Shown piece by piece: positions 15,588-23,101 of a stretch of DNA of 64,000 nt. Each line of letters begins with the position of its first letter. The first letter of the stretch is position 1. The translations under genes and the position numbers were made by a program. The notes beneath the pieces are model-generated. The model was not told the DNA's origin, searched no databases, and worked only from the letters and a program-made list of their open reading frames with translations. Origin of the DNA: Alphaproteobacteria bacterium (GTDB lineage: Bacteria; Pseudomonadota; Alphaproteobacteria; Caulobacterales; Maricaulaceae); contig WGNH01000011.1 of NCBI GenBank assembly GCA_016124665.1, forward strand, positions 1-64,000, written 5' to 3'.

Positions 15588-17690
15588 ATGCGTTCTGTCC
15601 TGCTCGCTGCGATCAGCAGCACCGCCTTCCTGTCTATCTCTGCTCCGGCTTTCGCGCAGGACGCCGGGCAAGCACCAGAAGCCAGCGGGAATGACGATGT
15701 GATCATTGTTCGCGCGACCCGGACCGAAATTCCCGCTTTCAGTTATCCGGGGCAGGTCTCGGTCATCGATCAGGAAACGCTGGAGCTGATTGATCCCTAT
15801 TCACTGGAAACCCTTTTGCGGCAGATCCCCGGTGTTGAAGCGGGCGGCGGCCCGCGCCGGACGGGACAGACTTTGACCATCCGCGGGCAGTCGCGTGAAA
15901 ACGTCACCCTGCTGCTGGACGGGGCGCGGCAGAATTTCAACTCCGCGCACGATGGAATTTTCTTTGTCGACCCGGCCCTGCTCTCCTCGGTTGAATCGGT
16001 CCGCGGCCCGGCCTCGGCGCTCTATGGCTCCGGCGCGTCCGGCGGTGTTATCGCGTTTGAAACAGCGGATGCTGTTGATCTTCTGGAAGACGGGCAAACA
16101 CTGGGGGCCCGGGCGACCGCCGGTTACCGGTCAGTGGATGAGGAATTTTCTGTTTCCGGTGCCGTCTATGGCGTGAATGGTCCGCTGGACGCGCTGGCCT
16201 ATCTGTCGCACCGGGAGAGCGGAGATATCCGCCTCGGGTCCGGAAATGACCTGCCCGCCGATGACCAGTCGATCTCCGGCCTGTTCAAGCTGGGCCTTGA
16301 TGCTGCGCCGGGTGTCCGGTTCGAAGGTTCATGGCAAGCGCTGCGGAGCGAAGCGACCGAGCCCAATAATGGTCAGGGCAATAATCCGACCGGGCAGCTC
16401 AATCCGCTGGTCGACAAGGACATCACCACCGACACATTCCGGCTGTCCGGCGACATCTCGCCGGCCAGGACGCCGCTGGATCTGACCCTGACCCTGTTCC
16501 AGTCAACGTCTGCTGTTAAGGAGACCGAGACCGTCGGCGGCCGTATCATTGATCGCGAACTGGACAGCTGGGGCGTGCGCGCCGATCAGCGCTTCGAATT
16601 CCAGCTCGGCGCGGCTGAGGCGGCGCTGACAGTTGGCGGTGAAACCTATCGCGATGAACAGGCGGGCTTTGACTCGACCGCACCGGGCAATGTCCGCGGC
16701 GGTGTGCCGGATGCGTCGACGGAATTCTCCGGCCTGTTTGCGCAGCTTGAAGTCACCGCCTATCAGCCGCTGGGACTGCCCGGTGAAATCGTCGTCCTTC
16801 CGGGCGTCCGCTTTGATAATTATGAAAGCACGTCCGCCGTGGCGGGCAGCAATCGCGATGATCAGACCTCCGGGCGCTTCGGGGTCAGCTATGCGCCGAA
16901 CAATACGGTCCTGATCTTTGCCAACTGGGCGCAGGCCTTCCGTGCGCCGTCCATCAACGAGATCTATCTTGATGGCACGCACTTCTCGTTGCCTCACCCC
17001 ATACTCGGTGCGCCGGTCTTCATCTCCAATGAATTTATCGCCAATCCGGCGCTGCGCCCCGAAACGACCGAAGCGATCGAGATCGGGGCAGGTCTGAGCT
17101 TCGACAGCGCCTTTCGTGCCGGAGACCGGCTGGAAATCAAGGGTTCCTGGTTCGAGACACATGCCGAAGACCTGATCAATCTGACCGTCAATTTTGCTTT
17201 TGATCCGACCTGTTTTGCACCGCCTTTCCTGCCCTGTTCTGCTGGCACGACAAACAGCGCCAATGTCTCTTCGGCGACACTGACCGGCTATGAAATCCAG
17301 CTCGACTATGAAAGCGGGATCTTCGGCCTGACGGCGGCCCTGTCGGAGACCGATGGCGAGGATGATGCCACGGGCGCGCCCGTTGGCTCCCTGACACCGG
17401 CACGCCTGTTCGTTGATGGCCGCTGGCGGCTCGACCAGTATCGTCTGATACTGGGCGCACGCGCCGAGATCGCGGATGATTTCGACAAGACAGCGACTCC
17501 GGCCGAGGAACGCGATGGCTATGCGACACTGGACCTCTATGCGCGCTGGCGTCCAACAGAGGCCTCTCCGGTCACGCTGTCGGCGGGGATCGATAATGTC
17601 TTTGACGCGGATTATGCCCGCGCCTTTGCCGGCACCAGCGAGCCGGGGCGCAGCTTCCGTATCGGCGTCAGCTGGTCAGGCGGGCGGTAG
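15588..17690 (+). CDS. TonB-dependent receptor, haem/haemoglobin type
   Basis: 700 residues. A signal peptide (1-23, ending 'SAPAFAQ') is followed by the plug domain ('LRQIPGVEAGGGPRRTGQTL', 'RGPASALYGSGASGGVI') and a beta-barrel ending in an aromatic residue region ('GRSFRIGVSWSGGR'). The barrel contains 'AFRAPSINEIY', then His residues, then 'NPALRPET', i.e. the FRAP...NPNL box with intervening His characteristic of haem receptors. It would carry haem or another iron ligand across the outer membrane using TonB energy. The Fur-like operator at 15552 supports iron regulation. Exact substrate is not determinable. Confidence 0.85.
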   Translation: MRSVLLAAISSTAFLSISAPAFAQDAGQAPEASGNDDVIIVRATRTEIPAFSYPGQVSVIDQETLELIDPYSLETLLRQIPGVEAGGGPRRTGQTLTIRGQSRENVTLLLDGARQNFNSAHDGIFFVDPALLSSVESVRGPASALYGSGASGGVIAFETADAVDLLEDGQTLGARATAGYRSVDEEFSVSGAVYGVNGPLDALAYLSHRESGDIRLGSGNDLPADDQSISGLFKLGLDAAPGVRFEGSWQALRSEATEPNNGQGNNPTGQLNPLVDKDITTDTFRLSGDISPARTPLDLTLTLFQSTSAVKETETVGGRIIDRELDSWGVRADQRFEFQLGAAEAALTVGGETYRDEQAGFDSTAPGNVRGGVPDASTEFSGLFAQLEVTAYQPLGLPGEIVVLPGVRFDNYESTSAVAGSNRDDQTSGRFGVSYAPNNTVLIFANWAQAFRAPSINEIYLDGTHFSLPHPILGAPVFISNEFIANPALRPETTEAIEIGAGLSFDSAFRAGDRLEIKGSWFETHAEDLINLTVNFAFDPTCFAPPFLPCSAGTTNSANVSSATLTGYEIQLDYESGIFGLTAALSETDGEDDATGAPVGSLTPARLFVDGRWRLDQYRLILGARAEIADDFDKTATPAEERDGYATLDLYARWRPTEASPVTLSAGIDNVFDADYARAFAGTSEPGRSFRIGVSWSGGR

Positions 17691-17706
17691 GCCTGATCAG
17701 TAACTG

Positions 17707-17775
17707 CGTCATCCCCCGATTTATTCGGGGGATCCCAACCTTCCCGAGATCCTCCGCCCAAGCCGGAGGATGACG
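17707..17775. repeat. REP-like palindromic doublet
   Basis: Two hairpins in tandem (CCCCCGA/TCGGGGG around TTTAT; CCTCCG/CGGAGG around CCCAAGC) are enclosed by complementary ends CGTCATCC and GGATGACG. The element sits between the convergent TonB receptor and fliJ genes. A second copy with the same architecture but different arms is at 62588-62658. Such doublets are common mobile intergenic repeats in alphaproteobacteria and may also act as a bidirectional terminator here. Confidence 0.65.
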
Positions 17776-17788
17776 GCATTTCAGTGGT

Positions 17789-18205
17789 TCAATGCGCGTT
17801 GCGGCGGCGTTTTTGCGCGATCTCGTCGAGCTCCGCCTGCTCCTCGGCCCGCAAGGCGTCCTCGATACGGGCGACCCGACGTTCTTCCAGCAATTCATAC
17901 TTCTTGAGCTCGCGGAAGGCCGCCTCCAGCCGTTCGCGGATACCATCCGCCTGCTGATCGACCTCATCCAGGGAGGCGCGGATATTCTGCTTCCGCTTGA
18001 TTACCGCCTGGGCATAGCTGCCATAGGCGATATAGCCGTCCTTGTTATCGGTTGCCGCGGCCTGTTCTTCCGGCACGGATGCTTCCAGCCGCTCGATCTG
18101 ATCGTTGAGCGAGGTGCGCACGCGATCAATATCGGCCAGCTGTTTCTGTAATTCCTCGACCTTGAACCGGGCCAGCCGGATCAATGGCTCATGAGACCGT
18201 GTCAT
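17789..18205 (-). CDS. fliJ: Flagellar export chaperone-like protein FliJ
   Basis: 138 residues, charged and almost wholly helical, forming the antiparallel coiled coil expected of FliJ: '[20 protein letters not shown]' at the N-terminus and Glu/Arg-rich heptads to the end. FliJ is the stalk-like subunit that sits in the FliI hexamer and contacts FlhA. Similarity in this family is low, and the assignment relies on length, coiled coil and the 4-base overlap with fliI upstream. Confidence 0.85.
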   Translation of the reverse strand: MTRSHEPLIRLARFKVEELQKQLADIDRVRTSLNDQIERLEASVPEEQAAATDNKDGYIAYGSYAQAVIKRKQNIRASLDEVDQQADGIRERLEAAFRELKKYELLEERRVARIEDALRAEEQAELDEIAQKRRRNAH

Positions 18206-19527
18206 GAGATACCTCCATCACCACCCAAAATCCCAGCCAGGCGTGCAAAGCTCTCATCAATGGATGTGGCTTCGTCTTTCCCCTGGCCGAGGAATGCTTC
18301 GAGCGGACCGTTGAGCGCAATGGCCTGGTCCGTCTCTTTATTCGATCCGGCGGCATAGGCGCCAAGGCGGATCAATTCTTCCATGTCTGCATAGGTCGCG
18401 AGACTGCGGCGGGCTTCGCGCACCAGTTCGGCCTCGTTATTCTCATAGACTTCGGGAGCGACCCGGCTGACCGAGCGCAGGATATCAATTGCCGGATAGC
18501 GGCCGCGTTCGGCAATCTCGCGGCTCATCACGATATGACCGTCGAGAATACCGCGCACCGCATCGGCGACCGGTTCATTGTGATCATCGCCATCCACAAG
18601 AACGGTGAAGATACCGGTGATTGAGCCTGTGCCCGATGGCCCAGGCCCTGCCCGCTCCAAAAGCCGCGGCAGTTCGGCAAAAACAGATGGCGTATAGCCC
18701 CGTGTGGTCGGCGGTTCACCGGCCGCAAGGCCGATTTCACGCTGTGCCAGGGCGACGCGGGTCACACTGTCCATCAGGCAGAGCACATTCTTGCCCTTGT
18801 CGCGGAAATATTCGGCCACGGTCAGGGTCAGTTGCGCGGCCTGACGGCGGGCCAGAGCCGGAGCGTCCGAGGTTTCAGTAATGACAACGGACTTGCGGCG
18901 GCCTTCCGGACCGAGGACGTCCTCGACGAATTCGCGGGCTTCACGGCCGCGTTCACCGACCAGGCCGATGACGATGACATCGGCGTCGGCATTGCGCGCC
19001 AGCATCGACATCATCACCGACTTGCCAACGCCGGAGCCGGCAAAGACGCCCAGCCGCTGACCGCGCCGCATGGGGGTGAAGACATTGAGCGCGCGGACGC
19101 CAAGATCCATGCGCGGACCGAGACGGCCCCGGCCATGGGCACAGGGCGGGCGGCCGCGCAGCGGATAGGAGACCGCGCCCTTGGCCAGCGGTTCACCGCC
19201 ATCCAGCGGATTGGCAAAACTGTCGATGACCCGCCCCAACCAGTCCGAGGACGGGCGCACGGTGGCGACATCGGGATCGAGCCGGGCGGGCGCGCCGGGG
19301 CGGACGCCATCCACGGGCTCAAACGGCATCATAATGGCTGACTGCCCCTTGAAGCCGACCACTTCGCACGTGGCTTCGCCCCGGGCGGTATCAATGTGTG
19401 CGCGGGAGCCGAGCGCGAGACCCGCAGCCGGGCCTTCAACCTCGACCAGCAAACCATTGATCCCCGTCACGCGTCCGGTCATGACGCGCGGGTCCAGTGA
19501 TTCGATTCGATCGATCAGCGCCTGCAT
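18202..19527 (-). CDS. fliI: Flagellum-specific ATP synthase FliI
   Basis: 441 residues from ATG 19527, preceded by AAAGGATC; the frame extends 11 codons further without family-like residues. It has the Walker A '[19 protein letters not shown]', the '[18 protein letters not shown]' signature and Walker B region '[20 protein letters not shown]' of the FliI/SctN branch of F1-like ATPases. It powers unloading and entry of export substrates. fliI-fliJ sit next to ctrA on the opposite strand. A possible CtrA-type site (TTTA-N7-CTAAC read on the - strand) is at 19587-19601. Confidence 0.95.
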   Translation of the reverse strand: MQALIDRIESLDPRVMTGRVTGINGLLVEVEGPAAGLALGSRAHIDTARGEATCEVVGFKGQSAIMMPFEPVDGVRPGAPARLDPDVATVRPSSDWLGRVIDSFANPLDGGEPLAKGAVSYPLRGRPPCAHGRGRLGPRMDLGVRALNVFTPMRRGQRLGVFAGSGVGKSVMMSMLARNADADVIVIGLVGERGREAREFVEDVLGPEGRRKSVVITETSDAPALARRQAAQLTLTVAEYFRDKGKNVLCLMDSVTRVALAQREIGLAAGEPPTTRGYTPSVFAELPRLLERAGPGPSGTGSITGIFTVLVDGDDHNEPVADAVRGILDGHIVMSREIAERGRYPAIDILRSVSRVAPEVYENNEAELVREARRSLATYADMEELIRLGAYAAGSNKETDQAIALNGPLEAFLGQGKDEATSIDESFARLAGILGGDGGIS

Positions 19528-19586
19528 TCTTGATCCTTTAAACGCCCGTTTTGGGCGCAATGAAGGATCAGGCTAGCAAATTGCGG

Positions 19587-19601
19587 TTAGGACCACGTAA
19601 A
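19587..19601 (-). promoter_or_regulatory. Possible CtrA-type site upstream of fliI
   Basis: On the - strand the sequence reads TTTA-N7-CTAA followed by CC, two mismatches from TTAA-N7-TTAAC, 60-75 bases before the fliI start. It matters only because fliI is flagellar and CtrA-controlled genes surround it. Weak on its own. Confidence 0.25.
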
Positions 19602-19616
19602 CGGCGATGCGTTTGC

Positions 19617-19898
19617 TCAGAAGTCGAACAGTTCGGACAGAAAGCTCTCCTGGCGCCTGGGCTGACGGCGGTGCCGGTCATCGCCACCGCCCCATGGTCC
19701 GCCGTGCCGGTCGTCATCGTCATCGTCATAATCGCGGCCGCGCGGACCGGATGCCGCCTGCGGCGGGGCCGCGCGCTCGATGATCTTGTCCAGCTCGCCG
19801 CGATCAAGCCAGACGCCGCGGCATTTCGGGCAATAGTCGATCTCGACGCCGGACCGGTCGGCAATCACCAGGGTTTCACCATCAATCGGGCATTTCAT
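19617..19898 (-). CDS. zf-TFIIB zinc-ribbon protein
   Basis: 93 residues. The N-terminal ~45 residues contain CPxD...CPKCRGVWLDRGEL, with Cys3 and the CxxC pair near position 23-26, the zf-TFIIB family pattern that binds one zinc. The rest is a Gly/Asp/Arg/His-rich low-complexity stretch ('DYDDDDDDRHGG') and a conserved hydrophobic tail 'ESFLSELFDF'. The function of this small family is unknown. It lies between fliI and ctrA with its own start and no overlap. Confidence 0.8.
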   Translation of the reverse strand: MKCPIDGETLVIADRSGVEIDYCPKCRGVWLDRGELDKIIERAAPPQAASGPRGRDYDDDDDDRHGGPWGGGDDRHRRQPRRQESFLSELFDF

Positions 19899-20008
19899 GG
19901 GGCGGGCTCCATCAATTAACTGTTCAAGCGCTGAAATAATTCAACTGCGCCGGAGAACGAGAGGGATTGGTCAGGGCCCGGATCCCGCATGGACACAGGG
20001 AAGAGAAC

Positions 20009-20127
20009 GAATCGAGGACGGACTCGATTCTGCTATTTGAGTCAATTCGCGGTTAACTTTCGTTAACGCTTTGCATCTACCGTCCGAAGCACGTTAACCA
20101 TGGAACCAACGGCGAAGTGATTCGCCG
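20009..20127 (+). promoter_or_regulatory. ctrA control region: GANTC cluster, GTTAAC repeats, leader hairpin
   Basis: Five GANTC sites occur at 20009, 20021, 20026, 20039 and 20119. Three GTTAAC motifs lie at 20052, 20062 and 20093. The last reads TTAACCAT, the CtrA half-site consensus, and the first two form TTAA-N6-TTAA, one base short of the standard CtrA spacing. A perfect 7-base-pair hairpin (CGGCGAA/TTCGCCG, 20110-20127) with a GTGA loop lies in the leader. In Caulobacter, ctrA P1 is controlled by CcrM methylation of GANTC and both promoters by CtrA. The same logic is likely here. Confidence 0.65.
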
Positions 20128-20150
20128 GACTAGCGGGGCGGAGAATATCC

Positions 20151-20846
20151 ATGCGGGTTTTGCTGATTGAAGACGATCGCGCGACAGCGCAATCCATCGA
20201 TCTGATGCTCAAGTCGGAAGGCTTCAATGTCTATACGACGGATCTGGGGGAAGAGGGTGTCGATCTCGGCAAGCTCTATGATTACGACATTATTCTTCTG
20301 GACCTGAATTTGCCGGACATGCCCGGCTTTGACGTGCTGAAGACGTTGCGGATGGCGAAGATCGACACACCGATCCTCATCCTCACCGGCAATGCCGACA
20401 TCGACAACAAGGTGCGCGGCCTCGGCTGCGGCGCCGATGATTACATGACCAAGCCCTTCCACAAGGACGAAATGGTCGCCCGGATCCACGCCATCGTGCG
20501 GCGGTCGAAGGGCCATGCCCAGTCGATCATCAAGACCGGCGATATCGGCGTCAATCTGGACGCCAAGACCGTGGAAGTGGACGGACACCGCGTTCACCTC
20601 ACCGGCAAGGAATACCAGATGCTGGAGCTGCTTTCGCTGCGCAAGGGCAATACGCTGACCAAGGAAATGTTCCTGAACCATCTCTATGGCGGGATGGACG
20701 AGCCGGAACTGAAAATCATCGACGTCTTTATCTGCAAGCTGCGCAAGAAACTGGCGGCTGCCACCGGCGGTCAACACCATATCGAAACCGTCTGGGGACG
20801 GGGCTATGTGCTGCGTGACCCGGTCGAGCAGAAGGACGTGGCGTAA
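20151..20846 (+). CDS. ctrA: Cell-cycle master response regulator CtrA
   Basis: 231 residues, identical in length to Caulobacter CtrA. The receiver domain has the acidic pair at 8-9, phosphoacceptor D51 ('[19 protein letters not shown]') and the conserved '[10 protein letters not shown]' lysine. The C-terminal OmpR-type winged helix carries '[20 protein letters not shown]' and '[14 protein letters not shown]', hallmark CtrA sequences. CtrA silences the origin and drives flagellar, pilus and division genes. It is phosphorylated through CckA-ChpT; chpT lies 1.4 kb away. The C-terminus ends in Val-Ala rather than the Ala-Ala of the Caulobacter degradation signal. A strong terminator follows. Confidence 0.97.
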   Translation: MRVLLIEDDRATAQSIDLMLKSEGFNVYTTDLGEEGVDLGKLYDYDIILLDLNLPDMPGFDVLKTLRMAKIDTPILILTGNADIDNKVRGLGCGADDYMTKPFHKDEMVARIHAIVRRSKGHAQSIIKTGDIGVNLDAKTVEVDGHRVHLTGKEYQMLELLSLRKGNTLTKEMFLNHLYGGMDEPELKIIDVFICKLRKKLAAATGGQHHIETVWGRGYVLRDPVEQKDVA

Positions 20847-20876
20847 CCCGCCTCTCCTCTTATCTGCATCAAGGAC

Positions 20877-20910
20877 AAGCCCGGCGCCCCCGCTCCGGGC
20901 TTTTTCTTTG
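20877..20910 (+). terminator. Rho-independent terminator after ctrA
   Basis: AAGCCCGG (20877-20884) pairs with CCGGGCTT (20895-20902) around a C-rich loop and is followed by TTTTTCTTTG. It ends the ctrA transcript and separates it from convergent cheR. Confidence 0.85.
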
Positions 20911-20940
20911 TCTGAATTCTTTACCCGGGGGCTGTCACTT

Positions 20941-21777
20941 TCAGGCGGCCTGCCGGGCCACCTCCATGGTTCGGGCATAGACGCCCTTGATGCCCGACAT
21001 GGACCGGTAAAGCTCGCCGGCACCGGAAATCGTTTCCCCCTGCCCCAGCACCAGATATCCAGCCGGGCCGGAGCGCTCGGCCAGCATCCGCAAGGTGTGG
21101 CGGCGTGCATCCGGCGTCATACCCGAGAGCACATTGCGGCAGAATATGATGTCAAACTCGCCCAGACTCTCTGATGGTTTCAAGAGGTTATCGCGTTCGA
21201 ACCGGGCCCAGCGCTTGACCGAGTCTTTCAGCACCCATTGCTGTCCATAGGGTTCGAAATGCTCGATCAGACGCTGGATGGACAGGCCGCGCTGAACCTC
21301 GAACTGGGAATAGGCCGCGGATTGCGCACGTTCGATGGCGCGGCGGGATATATCTGTGCCGATAATTTCGATATCCATGGCCCCCAGGCGGGCTTTCTGC
21401 TCTTCCATCAGCATGGCGAGCGACCAGACTTCCTGTCCGGTGCCGCACCCGGCGCTGAGGATGCGGATCGGTGCCTTGCGCGCCTTGACCCGCGCCAGCA
21501 CCGGCAGAATGTCGGACATGAAATGGTCAAGCGGGTCCGGATTGCGGAAAAACCAGGTCTCGTGATCGGCCAGGCTTTCCACCACGCGCCGCCAGAGGCG
21601 GTCATCCCTGGTGTTTTCCAGGGCGCGGACGAGGTCGGCCTGGCTGTCATAGCCTTCCGACCGCGCGACCGGTGCCAGGCGGGCCTCGACCAGATAGGTC
21701 TGGGCCTGCGGGATGGCGATGCCGGCGCGGCGGCGCGCTTCAGCGGAAATGGTGTTGATGGCGGCTGTGTCCAACAT
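20941..21777 (-). CDS. cheR: CheR-type chemoreceptor methyltransferase
   Basis: 278 residues: a helical N-terminal CheR domain followed by a SAM-binding Rossmann domain with 'ILSAGCGTGQEVWSLAM', 'IEIIGTDISRRAIERAQ' and 'FDIIFCRNVLSGMTPDARR'. CheR enzymes methylate glutamates of chemoreceptors. The gene is last in the order chpT-cheY-cheR, four bases after the response regulator, an arrangement also found in Caulobacter. No receptor or CheA is nearby, so the partner is unknown and a cell-cycle-linked role cannot be excluded. Confidence 0.85.
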   Translation of the reverse strand: MLDTAAINTISAEARRRAGIAIPQAQTYLVEARLAPVARSEGYDSQADLVRALENTRDDRLWRRVVESLADHETWFFRNPDPLDHFMSDILPVLARVKARKAPIRILSAGCGTGQEVWSLAMLMEEQKARLGAMDIEIIGTDISRRAIERAQSAAYSQFEVQRGLSIQRLIEHFEPYGQQWVLKDSVKRWARFERDNLLKPSESLGEFDIIFCRNVLSGMTPDARRHTLRMLAERSGPAGYLVLGQGETISGAGELYRSMSGIKGVYARTMEVARQAA

Positions 21778-21781
21778 GGCG

Positions 21782-22153
21782 CTATTCCCCGATCAGGCCG
21801 ACTTGCTGGAATTTCGACTGCACAATGTCGGTGTCGAAGGGCTTCATGATGTATTCGTCGACCCCGGCGCGCAGCGCTTCGGTGATCGAGGGCACATCAT
21901 TTTCGGTCGTACAGAAGACCACGATGGGCTGACTGCCGTCCGGTTCCTGGCGCAGCGCCTTGACGAAATCGATGCCGTTCATGACCGGCATGTTGCGGTC
22001 AAGCAGAATGGCGTCCGGCATCCTGTTGCGGCAATAGGCCAGCGCTTCTGCGCCGTCTGCCGCTTCATCACACTGGAATTTGAACCCTTCGATGATCCGG
22101 CGGGCGACCTTGCGGATCACCCGGCTATCGTCGACGACAAGGCAGGTTTTCAT
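21782..22153 (-). CDS. cheY: CheY-like single-domain response regulator
   Basis: 123 residues comprising only a receiver domain: acidic pair D8-D9, phosphoacceptor D52 ('ILLDRNMPVMNGIDFV'), Thr at the switch position ('FCTTENDV') and K104 in 'YIMKPFD'. All residues for phosphorylation are present. Lying between chpT and cheR, it may be a chemotaxis output or a phosphate acceptor from ChpT. The sequence cannot distinguish these. An 81-base gap before it holds a GTTAAC and a GAATC, so it may have its own promoter. Confidence 0.85.
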   Translation of the reverse strand: MKTCLVVDDSRVIRKVARRIIEGFKFQCDEAADGAEALAYCRNRMPDAILLDRNMPVMNGIDFVKALRQEPDGSQPIVVFCTTENDVPSITEALRAGVDEYIMKPFDTDIVQSKFQQVGLIGE

Positions 22154-22234
22154 GTCGCACTTCTCTCCCTGACGCGTGGAACAGGCGTCTGGAGAAGAAT
22201 CGTCACCCGGTTTGGTTAACAGGGGTTTGAGAGA

Positions 22235-22909
22235 TCAAGCCGCCAGCGAGGCTTTCGGAGCAACAAGCGCAACGAATTCCACCCGGTCCTCGCTTTTCTG
22301 CGCGGTGACACGCCCCCCCGCCGAGCGAGCGATCAGACCGGTGTAATAGGGCTGGATGGAGCGGCCATTGAAACCGTCCTCGGGCTCGTGACCTTCCAGC
22401 GCGCCTTCAAAGTCCGGCTTGAGGTCGGCTTTCGGGCCTTCCGCAACCAGGTGCAGGCGTACACCCCCTGCCCCGTCATCATTGGCTTCGACCGTGACCG
22501 TTCCGCCACGCGCAGCGGATGTCGCAGCCGTCATGCACAGATTGAGCAGAAGGCGGGCGGCGGTTTTCTCCAGCCCGCGCGCACTGACTTTCCAGACGAG
22601 GTCCGGACGCAGAGTGGAGAAGTAGTTCTCTGCCAGGCGCTTGAGCTCATCGGATTCCATGATCCCCGGTGCCGAGCCCGCTGCACCAAAGGCGATGCGG
22701 GCAAATTCCAGCTTGGCCTCGGCCTGCCGGGCATTTTCGCGCACAAGCTCGATGGCGTCCTCGCGCATGGAGTCGGCATCCTCGTCATCCAGCACGCTGA
22801 AGGCCATGCCCATGGCCGAAACCGGACTGACAAGGTCGTGGCAGAGACGGGCGCACAACAGCGCGGCCATTTGTTCGGGGGCAAGTTCGGCGGGTTTGAT
22901 CTGGGTCAT
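22235..22909 (-). CDS. chpT: Histidine phosphotransferase ChpT
   Basis: 224 residues. The dimerisation helix contains 'LLCARLCHDLVSPVSAMGMA', where H24 is the expected phosphorylated histidine, followed by a degenerate HATPase-like domain lacking ATP-binding boxes ('GGVRLHLVAEGPKADLKPDF'). This is the ChpT family. In Caulobacter it relays phosphate from CckA to CtrA and CpdR and so controls CtrA activity and stability. The N-terminus is about nine residues shorter than I expect for Caulobacter ChpT. It is the first gene of a - strand unit with cheY and cheR and points away from the M23 peptidase gene. Confidence 0.93.
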   Translation of the reverse strand: MTQIKPAELAPEQMAALLCARLCHDLVSPVSAMGMAFSVLDDEDADSMREDAIELVRENARQAEAKLEFARIAFGAAGSAPGIMESDELKRLAENYFSTLRPDLVWKVSARGLEKTAARLLLNLCMTAATSAARGGTVTVEANDDGAGGVRLHLVAEGPKADLKPDFEGALEGHEPEDGFNGRSIQPYYTGLIARSAGGRVTAQKSEDRVEFVALVAPKASLAA

Positions 22910-23077
22910 GTGTTATCCTGATACATGATTCTGCCGCGAAGTCCTGACCCTGAAATTTCTCACTGTCAGTAAGCTCTTGGCAACTTCCTTACGTCACGTC
23001 ATTGTGATGCCCGCGTTGGAAACTGACTGTACGGACCGCCGCGGGCGCGGTTCTTGCTAATCGTTGAACGAAGCAAG

Positions 23078-23092
23078 TTAGCTATCCATTAA
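23078..23092. promoter_or_regulatory. CtrA-type box in the chpT / M23 peptidase spacer
   Basis: TTAG-N7-TTAA on the + strand (TTAA-N7-CTAAC on the - strand), one mismatch from consensus. It lies 10 bases before the M23 peptidase start and about 170 bases before chpT. Bound CtrA would overlap the peptidase ribosome-binding region and more likely repress it. One-mismatch boxes can arise by chance. Confidence 0.3.
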
Positions 23093-23101
23093 AGGCCAGT
23101 G

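Noticed and set aside
19497-19507. GATTCGATTC near the 5' end of fliI as a methylation switch
   Set aside because: It lies in coding sequence more than 600 bases from ctrA and two GANTC in tandem are explained by codon choice.
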